From contig DLRQ01000044.1 of the NCBI GenBank assembly GCA_002501135.1, positions 862 through 10,935 on the forward strand: a DNA stretch of 10,074 nt, in the 5' to 3' direction. A program made the position numbers and the translations under genes. Positions 1 to 6,425 of the stretch are shown here, piece by piece; position 1 is the first letter of the stretch; each line of letters opens with the position of its first letter. Below the pieces are notes generated by a model. That model did not search any database, was not told where the DNA came from, and saw only the letters and a program-made list of their open reading frames with translations. Origin of the DNA: Candidatus Neomicrothrix sp. UBA7884 (GTDB taxonomy: Bacteria > Actinomycetota > Acidimicrobiia > Acidimicrobiales > MedAcidi-G1).

Positions 1-26
1 TGGTTCGAGTCCAGTACGGTCCACCA
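1..26 (+). tRNA. tRNA, 3' end only (truncated by window start)
   Basis: The window opens inside a tRNA. Bases 4-10 (TTCGAGT) fit the conserved T-loop. They are flanked by TGG (1-3) and CCA (11-13), which pair as the inner T-stem. Bases 16-22 (ACGGTCC) would be the 3' strand of the acceptor stem, base 23 (A) the discriminator, and 24-26 an encoded CCA tail. The matching 5' acceptor strand should read GGACCGT, but it lies outside the window, as does the anticodon, so the amino acid cannot be assigned. Confidence 0.8.
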
Positions 27-49
27 CCTGCTTCCCGGCCGGATCACCA

Positions 50-68
50 CCCGTTGGATTCCCACGGG
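50..68 (+). terminator. hairpin after the tRNA, possible terminator
   Basis: Bases 50-54 (CCCGT) pair with 64-68 (ACGGG). After one T/C mismatch, GG (56-57) pairs with CC (61-62), leaving an ATT triloop. It lies 24 bases after the tRNA and before the best start of the next gene. There is no following T-run, so it is not a classic intrinsic terminator; GC-rich actinobacterial terminators often lack one. It could also be chance. Confidence 0.3.
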
Positions 69-164
69 CGACCTGTGACACACTCCGGCACCAGCCGGAT
101 GCCGCGCCGTGGTGTCCGGCCACTGAGCACGAGCGTGGATGCCGTGCAGAACCGGGGGCAGCCG

Positions 165-1916
165 ATGGCCGAGCAGTACTTCCTTGGAACCGGGACTTCA
201 GAGCGGTTTCCGCTGTGGACCCGTGCAAACGTGGGTGAGGTATTTCCCGACCCGGTAGCAATGAGCTCGTTCGACTTCGCCTTCGCAAATGCCGACGGGA
301 TACGCATGGCGGAACTGGGCTGGCGTGATTCGTACGTGAAGATCGGCGCATTCACCGAAGATGAGTTCGATCCCGATCACCCTGTGATCCTCGGAGTATT
401 CGGCGGCTACGCGTACCTCAACGCCTCGATCATGCGCATCTTCGGAGAGCGGGCGCCGGGCCTGTCAGCTGCCGACATCGATGCCCAGTTCTTCGGGGTG
501 CAGCCCGGCATCCCCGACTACGAGCCTCACCCGGATGACGCCGACCCGGAGGCCGAGGCACGCATCGGTGCAACATTCGGCTGGGCGTTGACGACCGACG
601 GCCTGCCCGAGGTCGCAGCAGACGAGGAGACAGTCGATTCGCTGCGTGCACAGAGGCCCGACTTCGGGGAAATGGGGAACCTTGAACTGCTGGAGTGGGC
701 AGAGGGGATCTTGAACAGCAACTTCCGACACCTGTTCGCACAACACCTGTTCGTCACGCTGCTGGCGACGCTTCCAGCCGGCATCATCACCGAGGTCTGC
801 ACAGCGCTGGGTCGACCTCAGGACGCCCTGAAGCTGCTGGCCGGTCTGGGTGATGTCGAGTCGGCTGCACCCTCTATGGCCATGTGGGGCCTGGGGCGAA
901 TGGTCGCATCCAGCGACGCTCTCGGAGCGGAGTTCGACGCCGGGCTTGTTGACCTCGATGGACGGGTACGGGCACTCGAGGACGAATCGGCGGGGACCTT
1001 CGCCGCCGCCTTCGATGATTTCCTCTTTTCCTACGGTTGCCGTGGACCCAACGAATGGGAGACCAGTTGCCCGACGTGGGAGACAGACCCGAATCTGGCT
1101 CTTGCGGCGGTCGACCGGATGCGCCTCTCGCCTGAGGGGGCGGCCCCTACCGGCAATCAGGCCAGGATGGCAGCTGACCGGGAACGCCTTGGCGCCGAGA
1201 TGTACGAGATGCTCGGAGCAGACCCGGAGGCCCAGGGCCAGTTCGGAGCAGCTCTTGGATCAGCCGGGGTGTTCATGCCCGGACGGGAACGCACCAAGAC
1301 CAACTGCATCAAGCTCGTGCACGAGGCACGGATGGCACTGCGGGAGTTCGGCAGGCGGATGGTCGACCTGGGGGTGTTCCCATCTGTTACGAGCTACGGG
1401 ATGCTGGCATTTGCCGAGAGCCGTCAGATCGTCGAGGACCCGACCGGATGGCGTGAGGTGATCGAGGAGCGGCAGGCCATCTTCGACGAGGTGAGGGAAC
1501 TCCAAGAGCCGTTCGTGGTGTTCGGCGAGGCTCCAGCGCTGGCTACCTGGGTACACCGCGATTCGATCGAGGTTGTACCGGTCGGGGCGGGAGAGTCCAT
1601 ACAGGGCATGCCCGGATGTCCCGGTGTGTCCCGTGGAAGGGCCCGTGTCCTGCTCGACAGCCATGATCCGACCGGACTGGAACCTGGCGACGTCCTGGTG
1701 GCGCCGCTGACCGATCCCTCGTGGACACCGCTGTTCGTACCCGCATCGGGAGTGGTGGTGGATGTGGGTGCGCCCCTCAGCCACGCCATCATCGTCAGCC
1801 GTGAGCTGGGCATTCCCTGTGTGGTGTCGGCAACCGGTGCAACGAAGCGGATACCCGATGGCGCGCTCGTGGAAGTTAATGGCGAGACCGGTGTGGTGAC
1901 TGTCCTGGCAGGCTGA
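165..1916 (+). CDS. PEP-utilising / rifampicin-phosphotransferase-like protein without ATP-grasp domain
   Basis: A 583-residue protein resembling the middle and C-terminal parts of rifampicin phosphotransferase and PEP synthase. Residues 22-28 (NVGEVFP) match the segment that in those enzymes follows the ATP-grasp domain. Residues 291-299 (GCRGPNEWE) resemble the 'RGPGE' motif of their central domain. The last ~80 residues form a swivelling phosphohistidine domain with the motif PLSHAIIVSRELGIPCVV; His540 is the expected phosphate carrier. Full-length relatives are about 800-900 residues with an N-terminal nucleotide-binding domain, which is absent here. It may therefore receive phosphate from a separate subunit or do something else; the substrate is unknown. 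Start: ATG 165 is preceded by GGGGG 6 bases upstream. The frame stays open to a TTG at 54, but that extension is low-complexity Arg/Ser/Pro and would cover the tRNA-side hairpin. Confidence 0.8.
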   Translation: MAEQYFLGTGTSERFPLWTRANVGEVFPDPVAMSSFDFAFANADGIRMAELGWRDSYVKIGAFTEDEFDPDHPVILGVFGGYAYLNASIMRIFGERAPGLSAADIDAQFFGVQPGIPDYEPHPDDADPEAEARIGATFGWALTTDGLPEVAADEETVDSLRAQRPDFGEMGNLELLEWAEGILNSNFRHLFAQHLFVTLLATLPAGIITEVCTALGRPQDALKLLAGLGDVESAAPSMAMWGLGRMVASSDALGAEFDAGLVDLDGRVRALEDESAGTFAAAFDDFLFSYGCRGPNEWETSCPTWETDPNLALAAVDRMRLSPEGAAPTGNQARMAADRERLGAEMYEMLGADPEAQGQFGAALGSAGVFMPGRERTKTNCIKLVHEARMALREFGRRMVDLGVFPSVTSYGMLAFAESRQIVEDPTGWREVIEERQAIFDEVRELQEPFVVFGEAPALATWVHRDSIEVVPVGAGESIQGMPGCPGVSRGRARVLLDSHDPTGLEPGDVLVAPLTDPSWTPLFVPASGVVVDVGAPLSHAIIVSRELGIPCVVSATGATKRIPDGALVEVNGETGVVTVLAG

Positions 1917-1937
1917 CCGGATCTGTCAGGGGGCGGT

Positions 1938-2010
1938 TCAGCCTCCCAGGAATGCTCTGCGCACCTCGGGGTTGGTGAGCAACTCTTCGCCGGTACCCGT
2001 GGGGGTGCCT
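1938..2010 (-). pseudogene. remnant of branched-chain amino acid ABC ATPase (LivF/LivG type), C-terminus only
   Basis: Read on the minus strand and ending at a TGA (1940-1938), one frame gives GTPTGTGEELLTNPEV followed by RRAFLGG. This closely matches the usual end of LivF/LivG ATPases (G-x-x-x-E-L-L-x-[ND]-P-x-V-[RK]-x-A-[FY]-L-G). Upstream of about position 2010 the frame loses all similarity: no Walker B, signature or H-loop is present. What precedes it on the minus strand is a G-run (the complement of nine C at 2024-2032) and the promoter of the next gene. I read it as the surviving tail of a gene lost by deletion or replacement. The match rests on about 20 residues, so chance cannot be fully excluded. 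Confidence 0.55.
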
Positions 2011-2033
2011 GATCGCCCGGGCTCCCCCCCCCG

Positions 2034-2039
2034 TAGAAT
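2034..2039 (+). promoter_or_regulatory. -10 box TAGAAT of a leaderless promoter
   Basis: TAGAAT fits the actinobacterial TANNNT -10 consensus and ends 7 bases before the GTG at 2047. Transcription would start at or within a base or two of the start codon. No Shine-Dalgarno sequence is present. A clear -35 box is not visible; the region holds the run of nine C. Confidence 0.55.
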
Positions 2040-2046
2040 CAATGTC

Positions 2047-2652
2047 GTGGGTGAAGTTCATGTATCCAGTTCCCGGAGCGAGGCCCTTCGACGCCTACGC
2101 GGCGCCGTGGCGTTCGGCGGTTGTTCGCGCGGAGACCTGCTCGGCTCGGCTGTACGCAGGCCACTCATCGAGGTGTTTGCCGACCCCGCCACAGCGTCGC
2201 GTGTATTTGGGCTGCGGGGTGCATCTGTCCAGGACCGCTGGGGTCGTCTTGTCAGGGCCTGCGCTGACAGCCCGACCGCCCTCGGCTTTGTACAGGTGGA
2301 CGGATCAATGAAGAACCTGGCCGGCAGGCTGGGCGTCGATGATGACCAATTTCTCAGAAATCTTCGAACCTGGGGAGCCAGGCGACCGCCAATAGTGGCA
2401 GCAACCGAGTCAAAGGGGAAGAAGGATGGGAAGGCATCGGTAATCGTGCAGATTCCGCTTCTATCTGCATGGTTGCTCTGGACTGCGGACTCCCGCTCGG
2501 TGGTCCACCGGGGCATGCAGGGCTTCATCGGGCCCGAGCGGATACGTCAGGTGGCGGTGACCCTGATTGCCCACGGAGACCCACCGCCGGCCGAGAGGGC
2601 GCTCCTTCCGTTGGACGCAGACAGGCTCATCCGTCTGGCTTCATCCCGCTGA
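2047..2652 (+). CDS. hypothetical protein, 201 aa, unrecognised family
   Basis: I do not recognise this protein. It is soluble and rather basic, with no signal peptide or membrane segment. The N-terminal ~70 residues are Arg- and Ala-rich. The middle (about residues 85-110, 'MKNLAGRLGVDDDQFLRNLRTW') has the spacing of a helix-turn-helix, followed by a Lys/Gly-rich turn (SKGKKDGKAS) and a hydrophobic strand (VIVQIPLL) that could form a wing; a DNA-binding role is only a guess. GTG 2047 is chosen because a TAGAAT box lies 7 bases upstream. The frame is open from a TTG at 1972, but that part crosses the livF-like remnant and the C-run. Convergent with thiamine pyrophosphokinase, 65 bases downstream. 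Codon use looks like that of its neighbours. Confidence 0.65.
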   Translation: MGEVHVSSSRSEALRRLRGAVAFGGCSRGDLLGSAVRRPLIEVFADPATASRVFGLRGASVQDRWGRLVRACADSPTALGFVQVDGSMKNLAGRLGVDDDQFLRNLRTWGARRPPIVAATESKGKKDGKASVIVQIPLLSAWLLWTADSRSVVHRGMQGFIGPERIRQVAVTLIAHGDPPPAERALLPLDADRLIRLASSR

Positions 2653-2653
2653 C

Positions 2654-2669
2654 CCGACGTCGATGTCGG
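2654..2669. terminator. small inverted repeat between convergent genes
   Basis: CCGAC (2654-2658) and GTCGG (2665-2669) form a 5-bp perfect stem around a 6-base loop, 2 bases after the TGA of the upstream + gene. It is the only hairpin I see in the 65-bp gap before the convergent thiamine pyrophosphokinase gene. It may help termination, but it is short and has no T-run. Confidence 0.25.
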
Positions 2670-2717
2670 CGGCGAAGTGGCCGTGGTCTGAGGTGGGGCT
2701 GGGGCCGATGTTGCTGG

Positions 2718-3347
2718 TTATGGGCAGACGACTAGGAGGGTTCCGGTGGCAACTTCGACGGTTGCGTGCATCGCTGTGACCTCGTTGCTCAGGCCCCGCC
2801 CAACCCCGGGCTTGAGCGAGCTGTCCGACAGCGGCCAGCGCAACCCTGAACTTGTAACTCCGGTCACCCTCCCGCCGACCGCCATGAGGCTGACGAGCGA
2901 GCCGACTGGAACCTTCAGGTCCAGCCGGCTCCGGACCACCCATGCCCTCGACGAGTCGACCAGAAGGTCGATTTCGAGCCCGGCCCAGCGCTCGGCGGCT
3001 GCAGTCAACAGGTTCGCCATTGCATGGTCCGGCCTCCCTGTGGCTGTTGCCACGATTGTCACCGATGTTGCGCCATGGTTCGTGGCGGCAGCGAGAGCCA
3101 ACTCAAGGTCGGTCTGGTCCTTGTCGGTCGGATGGCGCTCGATCTGGACCCCGGCCTCCTCGATTGAGGTGAGGGTCTCTGTGCTGACGGAGTCCAGGTC
3201 CCCGACGAGTAGATCCGGGACCAGGCCCAGCGAGGCGGCGTTGTCGGCACCCCGGTCGGCGGCGACCACGAACTCGGCGGGCGGCAGGTCTGCGGTTCCA
3301 ACCGGAGTTGGCCCACCCGTGATGATCAGGGCATGGTGCTCTCTCAT
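2718..3347 (-). CDS. thiN: thiamine pyrophosphokinase
   Basis: 209 residues, the usual length for a bacterial thiamine pyrophosphokinase (TPK), which transfers pyrophosphate from ATP to thiamine to make the cofactor TPP in the cytosol. The catalytic-domain motifs are in order: ADRGAD (30-35), GDLDS (49-53), DKDQTDLE (75-82, metal and ATP binding) and GRPDH (104-108). The C-terminal thiamine-binding β-domain shows the SSGLRWPL and GRGLSNEV elements typical of the family. ATG 3347 overlaps the TGA of the upstream ABC ATPase gene (ATGA at 3347-3344) and has no Shine-Dalgarno of its own, so translation is probably coupled. No steroid- or lipid-type accessory domain is seen. The family call is firm; the gene name follows the bacterial thiN usage. 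Confidence 0.93.
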   Translation of the reverse strand: MREHHALIITGGPTPVGTADLPPAEFVVAADRGADNAASLGLVPDLLVGDLDSVSTETLTSIEEAGVQIERHPTDKDQTDLELALAAATNHGATSVTIVATATGRPDHAMANLLTAAAERWAGLEIDLLVDSSRAWVVRSRLDLKVPVGSLVSLMAVGGRVTGVTSSGLRWPLSDSSLKPGVGRGLSNEVTAMHATVEVATGTLLVVCP

Positions 3348-4141
3348 GGGCCGGAATCGCCCAGCCGGAGCGACCAGCGGCCCTGGTTTCTGGTCAGGTG
3401 AAGGTCCATTTCGAAACAGGATGACACCGCCGAGTCGGTCAGGACGTCGTTGATCGGTCCGAGCGTGGTCATCTGGCCGTTGGCCATCAGCGCCGCATGG
3501 GTGAAGCCAGGGGGGATCTCCTCGACGTGGTGTGTTACCAGCACGATCGGCGGGGTTGTTGGGTCGGTCGCAAGGTTCGCGAGCGCTGCCACGAGTGCTT
3601 CCCTGCCGGGAATGTCCAGGGCGGCCGTTGGTTCATCCAGCAACAGGAGTTCGGGGTCGGTCATGAGCGTTCTGGCGAGGAGCACGCGCTGGCGCTCGCC
3701 CGAGGAGAGCGTTCCGAAGGCGTGGTCGGCCCGGTTGCCGCAGCCGATCCGAACCAGTTGGTCCAGTGCCCGGTCCCTGTCTTCCTGACCGTAGATGTGC
3801 CACCAGGGTTCGAGGGCTCCGTTCAGTGCCGTCATCGCTACATCGGATGCAGTGATTCCAGGCCGAAATGAACTGGCCAGGGAGGGAGACGTGTAGCCGA
3901 TCCGCCTGCGGAGTGAGCGGACATCGGTTGAACCGAGTTGCTCTCCGAGGATGCGTACAGACCCGGATGAGGGGTGCAGCTGGAGGGCGGCGATCTGGAG
4001 GAGAGAACTCTTACCGGAGCCGTTCGGCCCGAGCACGACCCAGTTCTGCCCCGGATCGACCCGCCAGTCGATTTCGGAGACCAGCACGGTCCCGTCCATC
4101 GTCCGGGTCACCGAGTTGAGGTTCAGGATCGGTTCTGCCAC
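3344..4141 (-). CDS. ABC transporter ATP-binding protein (orphan, YlmA/ModF-like)
   Basis: 265 residues, a single ABC ATPase domain: Walker A GPNGSGKSS (38-46), signature LSSGERQR (145-152), Walker B LLLLDE (165-170), D-loop ALD (174-176) and switch His204 in VTHH. The IDWRVDPGQNWVVLGPNGSGKSS segment and overall layout resemble the COG1119 group (YlmA of Bacillus, ModF of enterics). The expected Q-loop position (IGYTSPSLASSF, about 81-92) has no obvious Gln. No permease or binding protein adjoins it; the upstream permease is of the unrelated TauE/SafE family. Its overlap with thiamine pyrophosphokinase suggests co-expression, but that does not show it moves thiamine. GTG 4141 follows a TATTGT box by 6 bases, so the transcript is probably leaderless. 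Confidence 0.85.
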   Translation of the reverse strand: MAEPILNLNSVTRTMDGTVLVSEIDWRVDPGQNWVVLGPNGSGKSSLLQIAALQLHPSSGSVRILGEQLGSTDVRSLRRRIGYTSPSLASSFRPGITASDVAMTALNGALEPWWHIYGQEDRDRALDQLVRIGCGNRADHAFGTLSSGERQRVLLARTLMTDPELLLLDEPTAALDIPGREALVAALANLATDPTTPPIVLVTHHVEEIPPGFTHAALMANGQMTTLGPINDVLTDSAVSSCFEMDLHLTRNQGRWSLRLGDSGP

Positions 4142-4147
4142 ACCGGG

Positions 4148-4153
4148 ACAATA
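4148..4153 (-). promoter_or_regulatory. -10 box TATTGT of a leaderless promoter
   Basis: On the minus strand TATTGT (TANNNT type) ends 6 bases before the GTG start at 4141, placing +1 on the start codon itself. No Shine-Dalgarno lies between. It sits in the 45-bp gap after the TauE-type gene, so the ABC/TPK pair can be transcribed on its own as well as by read-through. Confidence 0.55.
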
Positions 4154-4186
4154 GATGCACCCGGACGTACTACCCGGATCGACCGT

Positions 4187-4903
4187 TCACACGAGGGAAC
4201 GGATCAGCAGCGTCAGGGCTCCGGCAGACGACAGGGCGTAGACGGCCGGAGCGATCCAGCCTCTGTTCACGGTTCCACGGAGTGGGTGTGAGATGGCTGC
4301 ACCCACTAGAAGGGCCGGTACCAGCCATGCGGCGATCAACAGATCTCCGGTTCCGAAGCGGCCTGCAAAGGCAAGGGCGCCTATTGCAAGTGGTGTGCCG
4401 ATCAGGAAGTAGGGGGACAGGGTCGCACGCATGACGACGCCCGGAACATCGTGGTACAGGAGGGCGATCGGCGGCCCGCCGACGGCGACGGTGGTTCCCA
4501 TGAACCCGCTCAGGCCACCGGCAATGAGCAGGGATCGGCGGTTTCTCGTGGGGTGCAGGCCGCTTACTTTCATGCCCACAGCAAGGAGCACGAGCACACC
4601 GAACAGCGTTCCTAGGCGGTCCTCGGCCACGACAGTGAGCGCCAGCACCCCGATCAGCATTCCGGGTGTCCGCCCGATGAGTGCCCAGGTGAGTCCGAAC
4701 TTGTCGACGTTGCCCCGTTCCCTGATCGTGAAGATTGCGTTCATCAGGGGGTTCATGAGGAGGACGGGTCCAGGGACTAAGTCGGGGTTGATCAGGGCCA
4801 GAATCGGCACGGCGAGCATGTTGGCGCCGAAGCCGACCGTTCCCTGCACGATGACCGATATGCAGTAGACGAGCATTGCGCCGAGGATCTCGATGAGCGT
4901 CAC
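4187..4903 (-). CDS. TSUP (TauE/SafE) family membrane permease
   Basis: 238 residues, almost entirely hydrophobic, with 7-8 predicted membrane spans. It shows the twin motifs of the TSUP/TauE-SafE family (DUF81): GTVGFGANMLAVPIL (21-35) near the N-terminus and GLSGFMGTTVAVGGPP (130-145) in the second half, matching the internal duplication of the family. Members export sulfite, sulfoacetate or other small sulfur-containing and organic anions; the substrate cannot be read here and no sulfur-metabolism genes adjoin. The start is GTG 4903, with GGAGG (complement of 4911-4915) 7 bases upstream, a good ribosome binding site. It is transcribed divergently from the CNNM genes and leads into the ABC/TPK pair. 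Confidence 0.88.
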   Translation of the reverse strand: MTLIEILGAMLVYCISVIVQGTVGFGANMLAVPILALINPDLVPGPVLLMNPLMNAIFTIRERGNVDKFGLTWALIGRTPGMLIGVLALTVVAEDRLGTLFGVLVLLAVGMKVSGLHPTRNRRSLLIAGGLSGFMGTTVAVGGPPIALLYHDVPGVVMRATLSPYFLIGTPLAIGALAFAGRFGTGDLLIAAWLVPALLVGAAISHPLRGTVNRGWIAPAVYALSSAGALTLLIRSLV

Positions 4904-4910
4904 TCAGGTC

Positions 4911-4915
4911 CCTCC
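4911..4915 (-). promoter_or_regulatory. Shine-Dalgarno GGAGG for the TauE-type gene
   Basis: The top strand reads CCTCC, so the minus strand has GGAGG 7 bases before the GTG at 4903. This fixes the start and contrasts with the leaderless starts nearby. Confidence 0.7.
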
Positions 4916-4942
4916 GGATTGGCGCCGGATGGAAACCTGACG

Positions 4943-4958
4943 GGTCCTAAACGGGACC
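4943..4958. repeat. inverted repeat GGTCC-N6-GGACC
   Basis: GGTCC (4943-4947) and GGACC (4954-4958) form a 5-bp stem with the AT-rich loop TAAACG. It overlaps one copy of the 11-bp direct repeat and lies upstream of the TauE-type gene. It may be an operator; no regulator is identified. Confidence 0.3.
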
Positions 4959-4997
4959 AGGCGGACAGAGGCGATGGGAGGCCTGAACGGACGTCTG

Positions 4998-5011
4998 CGG
5001 AGGCGCCTCCG
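4998..5011. promoter_or_regulatory. 14-bp perfect palindrome, candidate operator
   Basis: CGGAGGCGCCTCCG is a perfect 14-bp palindrome in the middle of the 208-bp divergent intergenic region between the TauE-type permease and the CNNM pair. A symmetrical site between divergent genes fits a dimeric regulator, but there is no regulator gene nearby and the site could equally form a small hairpin. Confidence 0.35.
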
Positions 5012-5095
5012 TGTGCTGACGCATCGTCCATAGGCGTGGGAACGTAGTCATGTCGTAGGGTTGCCCGCGCATCGGGCCTGACGGGTCGGTATCGG

Positions 5096-5101
5096 TAGGA
5101 T
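5096..5101 (+). promoter_or_regulatory. -10 box TAGGAT upstream of the CNNM pair
   Basis: TAGGAT (TANNNT) ends 10 bases before the ATG at 5112, which predicts a 5' leader of about 3-4 bases or none. The AGGA within the box is too far from the ATG for a good ribosome binding site. No convincing -35 box is seen. Confidence 0.45.
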
Positions 5102-5111
5102 TGTTGCCCAG

Positions 5112-6425
5112 ATGTCGACACCCATGGGCGTCCTCGCCGTAGCAGCCCTGTTGCTGGCAAATGCCTTCTTCGTGGCGGCCGAGTTCAGCCTCGTTGCCGT
5201 GGACAGGGCGGTGGTGGAGGCAGCGACCAACGCAGGTAGCGCCCCGGACCGGCGCGTGCTCAGGTTGCTCACGAGGCTGACGACACACCTGTCGGGGGCG
5301 CAGTTCGGCATCACCTCCTCTGCACTGCTGCTGGGCTTTGTGGCCGAACCCACGGTTGCGCGTCTCTTGACAGGCGAGGACCGTTCAACGGGGCTGAGTG
5401 TGGCTCTGGCGGTAATGGTGGCTGCAACCCTGCATCTGGTACTCGGCGAGCAGGTGCCCAAGTACCTGGCCCTTGCCTCACCTGACCGAACCGCTCGTCG
5501 ACTGGCCCCGATGGTCGCCGCCTACGGAGTTCTCACCCGCCCGCTTGTCGTGGCCCTGAACGGTGCGGCAAATGCTGTGATCCGGCGCCTAGGGGTGGCT
5601 CCGACGGAGGAACTCGGGGTGTCCCACACTCTCGAGCAGTTCGAGGCGGTGGTTCGTTCTTCGTCAAGCGGTGGCGACATCGACCCTGCCGAGGCGGCCC
5701 TGTTGAGGCGCTCGATCCGATTCGGTGACAAGACGGCTGCGGACGCGCTTGTTCCCCGTGTCGAGGTGGAGGCGTTCCAACGCGATGATCTCGCCCCTGC
5801 CCTCATTGAGCGGTGTGTGGCCACGGGGTTCTCAAGGTTTCCGGTGTTCACTGATGACCTTGACGACATTGTCGGTGTGGTCCATGTCAAGTCCATCTAT
5901 TCGTTGCCTGCCAAGGAGAGGTCCGGGGTTCACGTCGGCGACCTCATGCACGAGGCGCTTGCCGTCCCCGAGACCCGGGGCCTCGACCTGATCCTCGATG
6001 ACATGAGGTCTGCCAGAAAGCAGATGGCGGTCGTCGTCGATGAGCACGGCGGGACCGCCGGGGTCATCACCATGGAGGACCTGATAGAGGAGATCGTCGG
6101 CGAGATCGACGACGAGCACGATCCGCGGGTGGGTCGAACAAGTGTCGAAGACAGTGGCAGCACCGTTCTCTCCGGTGGCCTCCATCTTGACGAGGTCGAG
6201 GAGGAAAGTGGGTTTCGGGTTCCTGAAGGCCCCTACGAGACCTTCGCCGGGTTCGTTCTGGCGAGGCTTGGCCACATCCCCGAACCCAGCGAGATGGTTT
6301 ACGAGGATGGTTGGTGCGTCGAGGTGGTTGCGGTCAAGGGGCGCCGCATTGAGACCCTTCGGGTAGTTGCACCTGGTGCCGGGTCGGTAATTGCCTCCGG
6401 TGAGTCTGAAGGCGATACGCAATGA
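5112..6425 (+). CDS. CNNM-domain, CBS-pair and CorC/HlyC-domain membrane protein
   Basis: 437 residues with the standard order of the HlyC/CorC 'hemolysin-like' family. An N-terminal CNNM (DUF21) membrane domain has hydrophobic spans near 5-27, 61-80, 96-115 and 132-154 and carries NAFFVAAEFSLVAVDRA and LGEQVPK. A CBS pair follows (about 208-330; SRFPVF, GVVHVKS, VVDEHGGTAGVITMEDLIEEIVGEI). A C-terminal CorC/HlyC domain (about 345-425; GGLHLDEVEEESGF) ends it. Relatives transport or sense Mg2+ or Co2+ at the cell membrane, with ATP-Mg binding to the CBS pair; this one's ion is not shown. Its TGA overlaps the ATG of the next gene (ATGA at 6422-6425), so the two are translationally coupled, as with the Rv1842c/Rv1841c pair in Mycobacterium. 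Confidence 0.93.
   Translation: MSTPMGVLAVAALLLANAFFVAAEFSLVAVDRAVVEAATNAGSAPDRRVLRLLTRLTTHLSGAQFGITSSALLLGFVAEPTVARLLTGEDRSTGLSVALAVMVAATLHLVLGEQVPKYLALASPDRTARRLAPMVAAYGVLTRPLVVALNGAANAVIRRLGVAPTEELGVSHTLEQFEAVVRSSSSGGDIDPAEAALLRRSIRFGDKTAADALVPRVEVEAFQRDDLAPALIERCVATGFSRFPVFTDDLDDIVGVVHVKSIYSLPAKERSGVHVGDLMHEALAVPETRGLDLILDDMRSARKQMAVVVDEHGGTAGVITMEDLIEEIVGEIDDEHDPRVGRTSVEDSGSTVLSGGLHLDEVEEESGFRVPEGPYETFAGFVLARLGHIPEPSEMVYEDGWCVEVVAVKGRRIETLRVVAPGAGSVIASGESEGDTQ

Larger units (their letters stand above)
4936..5087. repeat. 11-bp direct repeat CCTGACGGGTC flanking the divergent promoter region
   Basis: CCTGACGGGTC occurs at 4936-4946 and again at 5077-5087, 141 bases apart, one near each divergent gene. 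A looser copy (CCTGAACGGAC) begins near 4983. Such paired elements can be regulator binding sites. Chance is possible in GC-rich DNA, though an exact 11-mer repeat in a 208-bp gap is uncommon. Confidence 0.35.

Noticed and set aside
54..164. N-terminal extension of the PEP-swivel protein from TTG 54
   Set aside because: It would overlap the post-tRNA hairpin and adds a low-complexity segment with no family similarity; ATG 165 has a G-rich ribosome binding site.
850..1461. 203-codon open frame on + inside the PEP-swivel gene
   Set aside because: Alternate frame of a well-supported gene; Arg/Ser/Pro-rich translation.
1972..2046. 25-residue N-terminal extension of the 201-aa hypothetical protein
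   Set aside because: It runs through the livF-like remnant and the nine-C run; the TAGAAT box places the start at GTG 2047.
2746..3453. 235-codon open frame on + across the thiamine pyrophosphokinase gene
   Set aside because: It is the antisense shadow of thiN, whose protein shows all family motifs. The + product is Ser/Arg/Pro/Thr-rich with no recognisable domain.
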